From: Phallus indusiatus
Lineage: Eukaryota; Basidiomycota; Agaricomycetes; Phallales; Phallaceae
Length of the DNA stretch: 64,000 nucleotides
NCBI GenBank assembly: GCA_027605045.1
Contig: JAQFWX010000004.1
Span: 2,118,683 to 2,182,682, forward strand
Direction of reading: 5' to 3'
Shown here: positions 22,152 through 36,251 of the stretch, piece after piece
Layout of the letters: each line of letters starts with the position of its first letter
Position numbering within the stretch: the first letter of the stretch is position 1
Notes under the pieces: model-generated
Told to the model about the DNA's origin: nothing
The model's input: only the letters and a program-made list of their open reading frames with translations
Database searches by the model: none
Position numbers and translations under genes: made by a program

Positions 22152-25100
22152 ATGACTATCGAACAGCGACCATATTTGGCTGTGCTCAAGGCACTATACG
22201 ACTATGAACCAACGTCAGACGATGAGGTAGCAATCAAGGAAGACCAGCTACTGTTTCTTATCGAGAAAACTGACGATGAGTACGTCAAATTTGCCGCTTG
22301 TTTTACCCCGCAGAACGAGCTAAATTATCAAATCTCCGAAGGTGGTGGACGGTGAAGCTCAAGTCAGATTCTCCAGACGACAGCAGCACTCCGTCAGGCT
22401 TGATTCCTGCAAGCTATGCCGAAGAAGTACGTTCATTCTTTCACGTCTTGTCTTTGCCTAGCTCAGTCTCCGGATCAATACCCTAAAGGCAACTCCGCTC
22501 TCAACGGCCAAAGCCCTTTACGATTATGATGCTGTATCACCTGGAGAATTATCTATCAAGGAAGATGATGTTCTTCATGTTTATGGAGAAGATGAAGAAT
22601 GGCTTCTAGTCAAAGCTGACGGCGAGGACGGCCTTGTAGGTTATGTCCCCGGCAATTATGTTGAACAGGTAAGGAGATGAGTTCGGTCGGTGCGCTTTAT
22701 TGAACCTTGTCAATTAGCTGCAGAACGGCTCAGAACCTACTGCCAACGAAGCCTCTCGCATTGTGATACCCGATTCTGTGAGTCGGTAGCTGCCCGTAGT
22801 CTTACGTTTATTCAAACAATGAATGATTAGCCTCCTCCTCGTGTTGCGCCTGTATACGTTGATCCTGCAGATCGTGTAGCCGCCACTGTTGATAAAGTGA
22901 AAGTAGACGACATTCGAACATGGTCCGTTTCGGAAGTAGACAAAAAAGGAAAGAAGAAGAAAGGCACCCTTGGTATTGGCAATGGAGCGATATTTTTCGC
23001 TTCGGAATCCGACAAGGTTCTTATTACATCGCCAATATCATTTCGTTTTAAAACTGATTGGGTTCTTCTCACTCTCACTTTCAATCTCACTTTTCATCAT
23101 CCATAGACTCCAGTGCAAAAGTGGCAAACCGCTGATATTAATGACAGCAAGCTCGAGAAATCCAAACATCTTTATATTGAAATTGGCGGCCCGTCTCCTG
23201 CCAGTCTTCATTTTAATGTTGGAGGAAAAGACGTAGCTGAACAAATTGTAGAGAAGTTGGAGTCATCGAAACGATTAGCTAATACCTCTCCAACAACTCA
23301 TTCGCCCCCTCCACCCAACGGACAGACCCCCGCTGATCAGTTAAGTACCGTCAAAGCAAAGAAAGCTGCAGTCTCAGTTCATTTCGCACCATCGCCGGCC
23401 GTTATACCCGACCCTGAAACTCCCGTTGGTGACGAGGAAGAGGAGGAACAAGAAGAGCAGGAGCAAGAGCGGGACTTTGACGGAGAACATGCATTAGCGC
23501 TTTACGACTTCACTGCTGACGGAGAAGATGAATTAACGGTTAAAGAGGGAGAACAACTATTTATTTTGGATAAAGTAACAAGCGACGAATGGTGGAAATG
23601 TCGAAACACTAATGGAGAAGAGGGCGTTGTCCCTGCATCATATATTGAAGTACGCGGAGTTCATATATTGCCAACGTTTTTGTTGTTTATTTTTTTTTCA
23701 ATAAGGTACGACCCGGTGATAATGACGACGAAGAGGAGGAAGAAGATTCCAGCGCGGCGCAGGCCCAAAGAGCTGAGATTGCTCGACGAGAAGAGGCTGA
23801 GGCTAAAGCGAAGGCTGATCAGCGTGAAGCTCAAAAAGAGGCTGAGCGTAAAGCAAAAGCAGCCTCGATTGCTGCTCAAGCTGAGAAGGAACGGCGTGAA
23901 CGCGAACGCGAAGAAGTGGAACGGCGTGAAAGAGAGAAGGAGAGGGAAAGGGAAAGAGAGAGAGAACGGGAGCGGGAACGGGAACAGGAACGGGAGAGGG
24001 AGTTAGAAGAAGAGAAAGAAAGAGAAAGAGCGCGGAGGGCAGAGTCTGCTAAAAAGTATTTGAAAGGTTCATGTGCAATTTTCAACCAGACTGACAATAT
24101 TCTTGTTATGTAGGAAAGCTTCAGATAAGCGCACTTCTGGAGGTGACTCGTCAAGATCACCTGAACAACCTGCCTTGAAGTTTCCACGAGAAGATAGATT
24201 ACGGATATGGCGAGATCGTTCTGCTCAATGGCATACTCAAGCAGAATTTTTGGGAATTCATAAAGGCAAAATTCGACTTCACAAAATCAATGGTGTCATT
24301 ATTGAGGTGCCCCCGGAAAAGATGTCCGTTGAAGATGTGCGGTTCCTGGAAAGCCGTACTGGACAGAAATTGCTTAATGATGATACCCCTGCTCCAACCC
24401 CGCAAAGGACTCGCTCAAAAGACTCGGACGATGTGCCATTAGGGACATTAACTCAGCAGCGCCGAGAACCCCCGCAAACTCGTCCTCCCAAGAAATCGAA
24501 TATCGATTGGTTTGAGTTCTTCCTCAATGCTGGTTGTGAAATCGATGATTGCACTCGTTACGCGTCAGCATTCGAGCGTGATAAAATGGATGAGACTATA
24601 TTACCCGACATCAAGGAATCCGTCCTTCGTTCGTTGGGATTGCGTGAAGGAGACATAATTCGTGTCACAAAGGCTATAGAACAACGTAAGAATTCGTCAG
24701 GTCCTTCTCAGGAAGATTCTAGAAAAGACCAAATTACTCGCGATGAAGAACTAGCCCGAGCACTTCAAATTGAGGAAGATTCAGGAAATGCTCGTGCTAC
24801 GCCTCCCAACCTATTCTCTGGTCCTAATGGTGCTTTGAAGTCTCAGCCCCGGCGGGGTCGGCCACAGCCAAAAGGAAGTGGTGTACCAGTTAATGTGGAT
24901 GTCAGTGCTTTGTCAAGCGCGTCTGATCAAATCTCTCGAGCAGCAACTCCTTCGGTTAACAGTCCTGTTGCTACGGGCAATACGACTCAGCCTACGGCGA
25001 AGACATCTACTCCGAAGCCTGTTGGATTTGATGATGATGCTTGGACTAACCGCCCAAGCTCTACCAAGCCCGCCACAGTTTCGTCTCCATCGGCCTCTAC

Positions 25101-26203
25101 ACCCGCTCCTGCTCCAGTGCCAGCTCCAGCTGTTCCCACCCCTCCACCCCCGCCCCCTCAGCCAGCCTCAGTTCCAATTTCCGCTCCCGTTGCAACGACA
25201 GTCGCGCAGGCCGTGACTCCAGCACCAGTCGCTGCACCTGCACCTGTACCGAACCAGGCCACTCAGGGAACTGTGAGCCAGGACCAAAGTCAGTTCGATA
25301 TTCTGGCCAAAATTTCCCAATTACGCCCACCCTCCGCACCTTTATTGCAAACAACTCCTATCTCCCCACCAATTTCTGCACCTCCACCGAGCTTCAACTC
25401 CGGTTTGGGTGTTGGTTCTTCGCCTTTACCCTTAGGCCAACATTTGCTGAACCAACAAGCCGGATTATACCAACCGCCTAATGGACCTCGGGGACCCTTA
25501 GCACCTGTTCCTAGCAACCAGGGTCTTCTTAATCCACTTATTCCTACTAATACCGGTATCGGTCATTTCGTTCCTACTCGACCAAGTACCAATCCACCAC
25601 CAAGCGCCTTTGCACCATCTATTCAGTATCAGCAGCCTCCCACATTGTCACCTTTTGGCGATCCAGGCTATTCAGCTTTGTCTCCGCCACCTCAAAGTTT
25701 TGGATCTCCTCTGATAGCACAGCCCACTGGTTTCCCTTCCTTAGCACCACCACTGCCCCCTTCTCAATTCCCTGCAAGATTGAGTGTGCAGCCCACTGGC
25801 TTTGGTGGATTTGGAAACCCTGGATTCGGGTCTAACGGTATTAACGGTGGATTACAGCCTCGTACGTTTTTTTCCATCAACCTTACATATATGTGTCAAT
25901 TAATATTTTGCGCGATACGATAGAGCCGACCGGATTTAACCCCTCCTTATTCTTACCACCTGCAGGACAATTTTCACCCCCTGCTCCTCCTCCGCAGAAA
26001 GACGTATCTCCTGCAGCCGTATTTGCTCAGATGAAGTCAGGAACGTTCATCAATAATGATCAAGGTCCTCAATCTGCTGGTTAGTTTATCATTCCGATTT
26101 CACACATTGAGTAGTATCTCTAAGTCAATTTTCAGATAAGTATGACGCTTTACGACCTCAACCAACTGGATGGTTTTCACAGGGAACTACTGGCGGGTAT
26201 TAA
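22152..26203 (+). CDS. SLA1: Actin cytoskeleton-regulatory protein Sla1
   Basis: An endocytic adaptor that links cargo and clathrin to actin assembly. Three SH3 domains are visible: AVLKALYDYEPTSDDEVAI, AKALYDYDAVSPGELSIKED and HALALYDFTADGEDELTVKE. Between the second and third is a PH-like region (VDDIRTWSVSEVDKKGKKKK). A highly charged Glu/Arg coiled coil follows, then SHD1 (LRIWRDRSAQWHTQAEFLGI to VIIEVPPEKMSVEDVRFLES), SHD2/SAM (IDWFEFFLNAGCEIDDCTRY), and a Pro-rich C-terminus with several QPTGF repeats, the Sla1 repeats phosphorylated by Ark/Prk-type kinases. The last exons run through PTGWFSQGTTGGY to a stop at 26201. All three SH3 domains, SHD1 and SHD2 are in the canonical order. Confidence 0.94.
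23882..24012 (+). repeat. Low-complexity Glu-Arg coding repeat in SLA1
   Basis: A purine-rich run of near-repeating GARCGN units encodes alternating Glu and Arg. It is coding sequence in one frame and probably forms a single long charged helix. Such tracts are prone to length change between strains. Confidence 0.7.
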
Positions 26204-26287
26204 ACATGGGATGTATGTATATAAATAATAGGATTCCAATGCAATTACTTTAAAGTCATCTATATAAATGGAATTATATAAGATGAA

Positions 26288-29200
26288 TTATTGCTCTATG
26301 ATAGCGTATACACGACCAATCCGCATAAAGATAGAACGAACACTGTCCCGCAGCTCATTCGGCATTTCACGAGACAAAATCTCAACAACGCCTGGGTAGA
26401 ATGTTGGAAGATATCGGGTGAACTACAAAATCTTAGTTTAATGGCTGGGTTATCTTCTAATTCACTTACAGTCTGGTCATTTAGACTATTAAATCCATTT
26501 ATAACGTCAACCGCAACAGGTGTCCATGTTGCAATCGTCTTAGCTTGGGTATCAGGTTTTAGAGCGATGTAATCTCCCAATACGGTCAGACCCAACCTGC
26601 CAATAAGTTGTTAACCGGAACTTCAGTGATTGAATTGAAGTCAACTCACGACGTCAAACGATCTGTGACTTGCTCTTTCGATCTCTGTTCCTCAACACGA
26701 GGGTCCTTGTACAGGCGTATAAGGACGCTCACAAGAGTCGCGGCACTCGTTGACTCTTGCTTGAGAAGGTTGGGTAAATGCTTCATGAAACCTGGAATGG
26801 CGTTAAGTTCGGGAAACAATAAGCGAGGGTGTTTACGCACCAACTTTCCACAAGCCTGTTCGGAGATCTTTATCTTCATTGAAGCTGCGGGCAAACTGAT
26901 AGCTATGGTCCAATTGCCCAATCAAGTCGAATAAGCAATCCGGCGGCATTGTTGAATAAACATCGCGATTTTGAAGTATTTCATGTGTAGTTTCAATTAG
27001 AAGCAATTGCAAAACGCAATTCACAATTATCTGCTTGAAGATGCGACGCCTTTCATTCGCCAAAGCTGCCGAACCATTCGGATGAGGAGATCCTTCATCT
27101 ACAAATATAATAAATCAAATGTAATGAAAATTGAATCTTCAGTTTTAATTTTTTGACACTTACGCTGAGCTTCCGAATGGTCACCATTTGTTACCTCGAT
27201 GTCTGCTCTCAAGCTTTCGTCAAACAGCTGGTGAGGCGTTGTGGTCTTAAATAATCTAACGAACGTCGCGACTATGCGTGCCCAGCGTTCGGGACTAAGC
27301 TTATGGACATTATTTTCCACAAGCCGTTGTAAACATGAAGCCCCGATTCGAGAGAGGGTATCGTTTTCTACGGTAGTTTTCTCAACATTCATCCATGTCA
27401 TTCGACAGAATCTTCATACCTTGGCAGATGCATACACATAATAAATCTAAGAGACCATCCAAAAATCTCTCAAGCGTCTCGAAGTAGAAGGTATAAAGGT
27501 CGATGAGGTCACGAAGAGCTTGGATCATAGTCGTCGATAGCCAAACACTTGTATCCTCTTGAGTATTGAAGCGAGAGACATCCTGACTAGACCGAAGTAC
27601 AGCAAAGATGGGGAATAAAAGTTCTTGGCAAACCGTATCCCAGAAACTGACAGGATATGAAGATCCATAAGTCTTCAACGTGGCAAACAAAGAATCCAAA
27701 GCCCTAACTCTGATTAATAATAAATTCGCTGCATATAGTGGCCATGCTCACAAGCGGCGAACTTCCAAATCCTCCCCATTCATAATGATGTCATAGAAGC
27801 TGAACAATGTCGGGAACCAGAACTTGATCATTGGATCATCTGCTGCTGGCCCGCTTGCCGGGGTAACTTCGACCGTATCCAAAGAACACTCAGGGGTCTT
27901 TGTCATTGTAGGAATAATCTCTCTCAACATAGCAATTGCCAATAAGCTAGTCTTTTGGAATTTGCTACATTTTGAGAAATCAGTGATACACACGGTGAAG
28001 TCAGCGAAGGCTCCATTTCGAACTATGTCAACGAAATGGTTTCGGTTCAGACGGGTTACAATTTCAAACGCCGTTGTAACAACATCCTCTACACAAAGTG
28101 TTAGCTGCGATAGAGAAAAAGTGGTATTATAAAAGGACCTGTCATTGCTTTTGATGCAGCTGAGAACACTCCAAGCATTGTTCGCCATCCTGATCGCAAG
28201 TTATGTACACGGGCTTGGATCATTTGTTGAAGACACGTAAGGACCTTGAAGTAGAATGAGAGAAGTGAAATATGATATGACTTAGGACACTTACCATGTC
28301 CCGAATAGCTGGATTCGGATTATGTATCATGGTATACTCAAAAGGCTTCAGGAAGTCTTTTTGAAACTTGAAATGAGGGAGCTCTCCAATTTCCAGGAAA
28401 CGCATAGCCAATTGACGGAGGGCATCCAAGGCGAAGAAACCCACATTGGGATTGTTGTGACAGCAGACCTGCGTAATATGAATACAATTCAACACTGAAG
28501 GCAGTATGGTCATTACCTGATTGAAATGCTCTCCTAGTATAGCCCATAAATTCGACCATTCTAATCGAATACGATTCATGTTGTAATATGATATTTCAAC
28601 TAGTTTTTGCAAACTAAATAGTCGAGGGTGCTCCGACAATCCGGACGATAAAATTTCTTCCCATGATACGTCGCTCAAGGCTTGCACAAATTCCACAATG
28701 GCCGGCTGTTATTTCTCCCCTCAACATGTGAAGCGAACAAACACATTACATTAAACGATTACTTACCCCGGATAAATGATGGCTGAGTGAAAACACCATG
28801 TCTGCCGCCACGGTAATATGCGTTGAGCGACTTTCGTTGGCGAGAGATTCATCAGGAAGTTTTTTTAGACGACTGAGAAGGAAGTGAGCGGTCTGGCGGT
28901 AACATGATTACGAACTACATTCTCTTACTTCTTTCTTGAATCAGGAATATCAATACCACTGCTTATTAGTTGCATTCGTTCCAGTTGGCTAACACAGGTT
29001 AAGACTTCTCTCCAAGAGCCTCGTAGGTGATTGCCCTCGTGAGTGGCTACATCAAGCAACGCCTTTATTGCCTCCATGTTCTTCGCCTTCATTTCTCCCA
29101 AATTGTTTAAGAAGGTGAATTTAGCAAGTGTGGTAACAAATGCATTCCTTTCCAATTCCAAATCGAAGAAGCAAGCGATATGTATAGCGTTTTTAAACGC

Positions 29201-32200
29201 ATCAAGGCAAATTTCAACGATCTCCATGTCGTCGGTATCTTGCAATGGCGCGGAAATTCCAGCCAGGAAAGGCATCCAGGCAACTTCTAACATTGATCGA
29301 ACATGGATGAAGTGTGAGGCGCTGAAGAATTGCTCGCTCATTTTGTTGTACCCCTTACGCTGAGCTTTCATCAGCGTTTTAAAGAGAGCCTATGAAGTGA
29401 TTAGACAACAATATTCGGACGGATTGCATAACTAACCTCTGATTTATTGGTCATATTGTGAGATTGCAGAACGTAAGCCTCCTTTTGCAAATCACGGCCC
29501 ACATTTGCTAAAGCACCTGCCAGTCCAGATGCAGAAACAGCCGGCAATTCAATTTCGTCCTTCATCCTAATCTCGTTAGAAGTAATATCATCATAAATTT
29601 TGCTCAGATATTCCTCTGGTAAATCCTGGCCATCGTTTATGCCACGGTTGTTTTTCAAAAAGTCGTTCTTTGTCATTCGATGTTTCACCTGAGGATTAAA
29701 GGCGTCCGTGTTTAACATAATAACAGAGTAGGCTAGGACATAAGCCGTGTCTTTTGAAAATTCATTTGAGCATTGCACAGTCAAAACTGAGTAAAGTATC
29801 TTAACCTACCGGCATTATTATAAACAGTGGGGTTGTTTGCGGTATATCTCTCGGCAAATTTAAGCATGAAACGATCAATTTTTTGAGACTCTCCGGGTAG
29901 ACGGAACGATTGTAGGAATAAACGCAAGGCATCAGTAAAAGGCAGATCGGTGAAATCCAGCTGATCAACGAATGCATGCATAATCGCAATATTTGCCTCG
30001 TCGCTGGTGAAAATTAGCAATTCAATTGACAATGTGATGAACCATGGAACATACCCTTCTCCCAAATACTCTCCTATCATAGCTTTACTTAAACCCTCCG
30101 TCTGCAGAAGGAATTGCGCAATATCGCGAGGCGCCGCCGACGAAATTAGACCAGCTTCGAGAAGAAATTCCAGCCCCTATCGGTTGTCAACGAGTGAACA
30201 AGTAAGCGGTGGACGTTGAAGGACATACCTTTTTCGGCTTGAAGTTAAATTTCTTAATGCCTTCTAATAAAATAATTTTTTTCTGTTTCGCGCTCTCAAA
30301 CCGTTCTGGGTGATCAACCGCATCTGGTGTCGTCGTTCGCGATACATCACCGGGAAGCGACAAGGTCGACTTATCGTGCGGACTCTCAGCTTCCGGTGGT
30401 CTAATCTCATCGATAGACTTAGTCCGTGAAGGGGTAGAATCTATCACATTTTTGCCTGTTTGAGTCCCCCAAGCTACTAAAGAACGTAATACCGCTGCAA
30501 GGCACTCCAAACTCTGTCGCTTCAGCTTGAAATCCGTGAGGGGTCCACCACTGTCTTGACCTGGCGTGGCGGATAGTGCGTTAGTGCTAAGAGAGGGTGG
30601 CATAGACGATTTCGCGGCACGAGAATTAACATGAGGACTCATAGGCTCTGGCACTTTTTCCTTGGTTGGCGGGAGATGTGAAATGCCCAGTTTTGATATA
30701 ACATTCATCAATCTGTGGAATCATGAGATCAAATTTCCTTCTAAGCAAAGCGACGTTACCGTTCATAAATATTCCCTGCAGAATCATCACAATCATAATT
30801 AAGATAAAGCTCTACCAGTGCCTGAGGATCTTGGCACAAATTCAGCAGCATGTTCAAAATGACTGCCTTTTGCTTTAATGTTGAATTCCGCATTTCCAAG
30901 ATAGGAATAAATATTTCATTTAACAGGACCTCTATTTCGGGCTGCAAAGTGAATTTTGTTTGTTATGATAGGTCATCGAGAAGGGAAAAAAGAGGACCCT
31001 ACCTTGAGCTTAGTCCGCATACCTAAAAGTAATCTCCAAAATATCTCAACGCTGAGCTCAAATACCTGAGGTACCAAACTAACAGCGTTTCGAGTGATAG
31101 TTAAACAAAGGTATTGTTTGACGGCATGGATGAAATGCGTAGTTTCGTTCGAAGAAGAGGAATACATTATAGAATTGGGATCCACGAAGACATCCATATG
31201 AGAGTTGAGTATGGTCAACACTAGATGAAGGGATATCAACTTTGATCTCATGGCATGAGACTTCATCTCTTTTTCACTGGAAAAATGTAAGTAATGGCCC
31301 CTTGAAGGAAAAACAACCGACAGAAAACCTTTCAGTATTTAACGTCTTCATAGTGAGCTTGCAAAGCGCTCTAAATACAAGAAACGCATCCTTGACAAAG
31401 ACCTCTTTGTCACTGAGTTGGTGATGCAGGGGACCATCTGTTTCAGGCACATTGTCATTAGGATTAGGTTCTTCAAAAGTGTCTCTGAGAACAAAAAAAC
31501 AATTAACCAAATCAGTTTAGAATAAGTTGCAAGGTGTAATCACATATGGACAGTTTTGTTATGCTCCTGGTTTTCTACAGTGAGGGATCCATCTGCATCA
31601 GATTGACGAGATTCGGAAATCGTATCGTCGCTAGTAAAAGACATTTTAACTTCTGATCCTTTGTGATTAATAGATGTCTGGGAAACCGAGACAGTCTCTG
31701 AAGCAGATTCAATCGAATCTGTTCGAACGGATGATCTTCTATTGCTTTTCTCTACATAGGACTCCGTTTGTGGTGACCCCACCGACGGAAGACGAGGGGA
31801 CTGAACCAATGAGTCTCTGCGGGAGGACGAAACGGATTCAGTGCTCCCGTTGATTTTAGAGTTGGATTGTCCTGATGTTTTGCACCGGGAGAAGACATGA
31901 TTAATCATCTGAGTAAGACCCCCTTGGGCGACCATTTGATTGACAGAGTCCTGGCTTAACAAGAATACGTTATAAACAATCCTGACTGCTTTTAGCAAGG
32001 ATGAATGGTGAATGATGATAGAAGGGGATAGAACTAAGGCCATTAAAGCCTTGACAATCTGCAGCGAGACCGGGTCAGGAATTGATTCTGTATACGCGGC
32101 AGTAATTGTATTAGCAACAAGATCGGCGAGATTGGTAGGGGTTGAATCATCAGTAGGTGTCGTTGGTATTTGGCGGGGGGAAGTGTTTTCGACGAAAAAG

Positions 32201-32925
32201 GAATGAGAAATAAGTTTGGAGATGCAGTCAAGACTGGTAATCATTAGTTTCTCATTTCGCGTTTCGCAAGCAAGTCTAAGAGGCTCGAATATTTCCCGAG
32301 GACGGTCACCGCCCTGACCGACTTTAATCATGCTTAAAGCATGTTGGACACTGTCTCGAAGCTCGGGTAGCTTTTTCGCCTCCTTTGAGGATGCAATTGT
32401 TTCCAAGGCGGAAGTTATGAAAACGGTAGAAAGCGTAGTACCCTGGGAAATTGTCAAAGAACGGTGATGAGTGGACGTGCTATTTGCTGAAGAAGCCGGA
32501 CGGGGATGTGAAGGATCTGGAGGTGTGGTTTTGACAGATTCAGAAGGCAGAGAAGAGCCGTGCAATTCATGATTATCTCGAGCAGGACTTTTTGGTAACG
32601 GAGGCGGTGGTAAGGTTTGAGGAGGTGATGGGGATTGCAGAAGAATATCTTGAAACGTCATGTTGCTGAAAGATGTTTGAGAGGAGTTGGCAATTTGTGC
32701 TGCCGAAGGCTCTTGTGCTAATGATGGATCAGAAGCATGGTCGCCGTTTGAAGTATCTGCATTTGAAGAAACAGAAGTTTCCTTGGATATGGACGGCGTT
32801 TCGTGGTCTATGGGTTGGGGAGCGTCGCTTTGGGCAGCGGCACTGACCCCAACATTCTGAACCTGTGATTCCTTTGCAGAAGGAGGCGACAACGGTATGT
32901 CAACGTTATTGGACTCCTCTAGCAT
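26288..32925 (-). CDS. SEC7: Sec7-domain ARF guanine nucleotide exchange factor (Sec7/BIG type)
   Basis: A very large Golgi ARF-GEF that loads Arf1 with GTP. The first exon codes a Ser/Pro-rich N-terminus, then the DCB domain ([20 protein letters not shown]) and HUS domain ([20 protein letters not shown]). The Sec7 domain follows with [20 protein letters not shown], containing the catalytic Glu, then [19 protein letters not shown] and [20 protein letters not shown]1-4 repeats fill the C-terminal half ([34 protein letters not shown]). The last exon ends [11 protein letters not shown] and stop at 26288. The catalytic Glu and the family order are intact. Introns throughout are short; no disruption was found, although not every junction was resolved. 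Confidence 0.93.
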
Positions 32926-33090
32926 TGGAATTTGTGTTTATTAGGCCAGTTTTGGCCTGTAATCGAGGTGAGAGGTCCAAACTAGGGTGACCGCGGGTTA
33001 GGCCGGTTAGCGCCGAGCATCTTCGGCTTCCACGTTATCGCGTTACTAAAGCTACTGCTGCCAGTACAAGCCCTAGCCTTGCCGAAATCA

Positions 33091-33673
33091 ATGTCCCAGC
33101 TTCCAGACGAGACATTAAGAAAGGTATAAACTTTTATCTCGGCGGTCAAATATCCACAACTGATTTTATTTTGTCAGATTCTTTTACAGATTCAGCAGAC
33201 TGCTGTTCAATCACAGCGTGCTCTGACTGTGACGCGCTCCCAAACAGCAGCAAAGGAGCGTGAACGGCGAATCCTCCAACTTACCATAGATGAAATAGCT
33301 GCCATAAAACAAGACGTGAAAATGTACAAAGGAGTTGGGAAAATGTAAAACGAGAAATATTTACTTACTGCCCATCTAACTATCGTTTGTCCAGGTTCAT
33401 GGCGGTTCCCAAACCAGTGATGGAGAAAGAGATCAAAGCTGAAGAACGAGGTCTTACGGAAGAGATCAACGCGTTGAACAAAAAAGTAAGCGTGCTTCAG
33501 ACGTGAATGGACAAGAATCGCCGACCTAGCCCTCCACAGATTAAGTACCTTGACAAGCAGTTCAATGATGCTCAAGGACAGCTGAAAGATATCGTGAGTA
33601 GTAGTTTTACTGGTATTCATTGAAATATGTTATGTATTGATATAATATGCAGTTCCATTCCAAGGACAAGTAG
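33091..33673 (+). CDS. PFD1: Prefoldin subunit 1
   Basis: A beta-type subunit of the hexameric prefoldin co-chaperone that hands unfolded actin and tubulin to the CCT chaperonin. Four exons give MSQLPDETLRK, LLQIQQTAVQSQRALTVT, KERERRILQLTIDEIAAIKQ, VKMYKGVGKMFMAVPKPVME and IKYLDKQFNDAQGQLKDIF, ending HSKDK. This is the expected coiled coil, short beta hairpin (YKGVGKMF) and second coiled coil, about 125 residues. It is divergent from the Sec7 GEF with 165 bp between starts. Confidence 0.9.
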
Positions 33674-33883
33674 TTCAATCTGCAACGACCATCCTCGTTC
33701 AAGAATGAATGTATACTGGTATCTTCGTCGATAATCATAGGGCTTTGCTAGACTGGACCCTTGGGCTACTTATATCTCCGTCCCGTTGTATACTTTACTC
33801 TGTCTAGGGTCATGTGACGTTGCATCTCGTCACTTGGGTCACTAGCATGTCACTCCACTAAATAGTAACCCTGTTCAGCTTTC

Positions 33884-34488
33884 ATGCCCGTTCCGCTGCG
33901 ACTAAACGCTGTGGCTTTCATATCTTCTCAGAACCAACCCATTCTTATTCATAATTATACTTCCCTGGAACAGGATGATCTTAAATATCATTACATTTCT
34001 CATGTTAGTCTAGACATTGTTGAGGAAAAATGTAAGCACGCCTCGCTTTTCCCTGGTTTTGAACCTTTTGTCACAGCAGTTACGCTTCTTCCTCAGTAAA
34101 CTCTGCCAAACTCAATGAATGTTATCTCGGCTTGTTATACTCCATGGAAGATCTCGCCGTGTATGGATATGTTACTCCCGCTAAATTAAAAATCATAATA
34201 GCGTTAGCTCTGTCTGATGCCGTAGTGCGCGATTCTGACATTGTTCTGGTCAGTAATAGTCTTATATACTATACTCTATAATACTAAATTTTTCTTCAGG
34301 TATTTAAAGCGCTACATTCCGCTTATCGTCGCTCTCTGGCGAATCCATTCCTTAAGCTTTATACCCCTCCTGAGGCAGATTCTGCGACAATGCTGATATC
34401 CGGCATGGAACGTTTTTCAGCCTTTCGAAAACGAGTGGAGCAAATTGGACAGGCTGTTACCGGAAGTATGGAGGGTGTTCGAATATGA
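33884..34488 (+). CDS. TRAPP subunit 2-like protein (TRAPPC2L/Tca17)
   Basis: A sedlin-fold longin-type protein associated with the TRAPP tethering complex of Golgi traffic. The exons give VAFISSQNQPILIHNYTS, LKYHYISHVSLDIVEEK, LNECYLGLLYSMEDLAVYGY, AKLKIIIALALSDAVVRDSD and VLVFKALHSAYRRSLANPF. The pattern of a leading beta strand, then YYLG-like and the DxxV/F-KALH segment, is that of TRAPPC2L. The ATG at 33884 is the first in frame; the stop is at 34486. It is convergent with deoxyhypusine synthase. Confidence 0.86.
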
Positions 34489-34669
34489 ATATCTTATCCC
34501 GCCTTTTTTTTGTTTGTTGGTCACTTTAATGGCATGGCTTGCGACCTCACTCGTCCTACAATATCGAGTCCATGCTTTTTTTTTCTTCTTGACCAAAAAT
34601 ACGAAGGCTCTTCAATGACTCAGATGCTTCCAGAGCACTACTTCTGAGACAGATACGGAGCCGACATCT

Positions 34670-36016
34670 TTAAGCTCTGTGTGTTGTAGATGTTTCCTTT
34701 GCAAAAGTAGCTGCAACAAGCAGAGGGAAAACCAAAGTAGCATCCGCGAATACCTGATTTCAGTTAGCATTGTCATACCGGAACGCTGTAAAATAAATTA
34801 CTTTGACGGATTCTGCTCCGGCCCGAATTTTACCCCAGGAAACGGCTTCTTCCGGTCGTGCTCCAGAATCTGAACCATCAAACTCCTGACCAGTGTTCTG
34901 AAAGAATCTTCAGGAGGACGAGAAACAACGACAGGGAAAGGATTAAACATACAATGTAAACGGAAAAGTCTGCTCCATTACGCTGGTTGAGGCTTTGAAT
35001 CAAAAAATGTTTTTTAATTCAGGTGCGGTGGACGTACAATCAGCATTGCGTTTGCAATCTGGTGCTTGCAGACGCCACCCCCAAGAATTATCATACCGGC
35101 TTTTTTCGCTCTAAAGGAAAGGTCGTTTAACGCACGGATATCTCGTACAATATCAATGACGAGCCCAGGTGATTTATACGAATGAAAGTATATCATGTCG
35201 CCGAGTGATCCGTCAGTGAGAGCGGGACAAAATACTGGTATATCGTTCTGTACGACTATGGATGTGTGCACTTAGGTAAAAGCATAACAAAACGTACCTT
35301 GTATGCCCAGTAATATACAGACCGTTCATCGTTAATTTCCTTTCCCAAGCGGCGAATGACAGTGCTTGGTGTCCATACAGTTCCCTCTTTTTGTTGTTCT
35401 TCCAATAACTTATCCAGAATTGGGGTAACCCAATCTTCAAATTTGCAATAATTATCGTTCGGCACTACTAGATTGCCTATCCGATTCATTCCTTTTCGGC
35501 GTAAATCAGCACCATCGAGGTTGAAATCAGCCAGGTAGGTATCTCCCAGGCATTTGATGAAATCTTCCTCGATTCCACCTGCAGTGGTCACGATGGCAGA
35601 AATATGCTTGTGCTTTACCAAGTATAGAATTATTTCTCGAAGACCAGAAGAGATCAAATTTGAGGTGTACCCAAAGAACACAGTACATTTAGTATTTGCG
35701 CGCACGTCCATCGAGAGATAATCTTCGGTTTCATCTTGTAGGATCGGTTCGTCAGATAAACGCCATTTTCTCTGGTTAAATATGAGTCAACCGAGTTTGA
35801 TATAAATCAAGTTATGAACGCAATAACCATTTTATCAATGATGCGAATAGCTTTTCCAAGACTATTAGCTTGAAATCCGATTCTTTCATAGCTGTCAATG
35901 AATTGCTGCAAATCCATTGGGGTATCAAAATTCGGGCCAACAACGGATACGGCATTCTCTGGAACAGGTTGCGAAGGTAAAAGAACCGCAGCCGCTGCTG
36001 TTGAAGGGGCTGCCAT
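34670..36016 (-). CDS. DYS1: Deoxyhypusine synthase
   Basis: It transfers the aminobutyl group of spermidine to a lysine of eIF5A, the first step in hypusine formation. Exons give [113 protein letters not shown] and [20 protein letters not shown]. The segment EEAVSWGKI carries the catalytic Lys. The final intron restores [18 protein letters not shown], the conserved end. NAD- and spermidine-binding segments all appear present. Confidence 0.94.
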
Positions 36017-36251
36017 TCGAATATCACTAATTTGGTAGTGACAGTCTGAGACTAAGATGATGATGCCACCACTCAGATTAGTACGTTGATAGTCACGCGC
36101 TCAGTGAGATTTATATGCATAGCCCTATCGAGGCTAAAACATCCAATGATACAATGATTTATTGACTTAAACTGTATCTTTACAAAAATGCTTGAACCCA
36201 ATCCGAAATGCATCAAATGATACATAAAAGAAAAAGAAAGATGTCCACCGT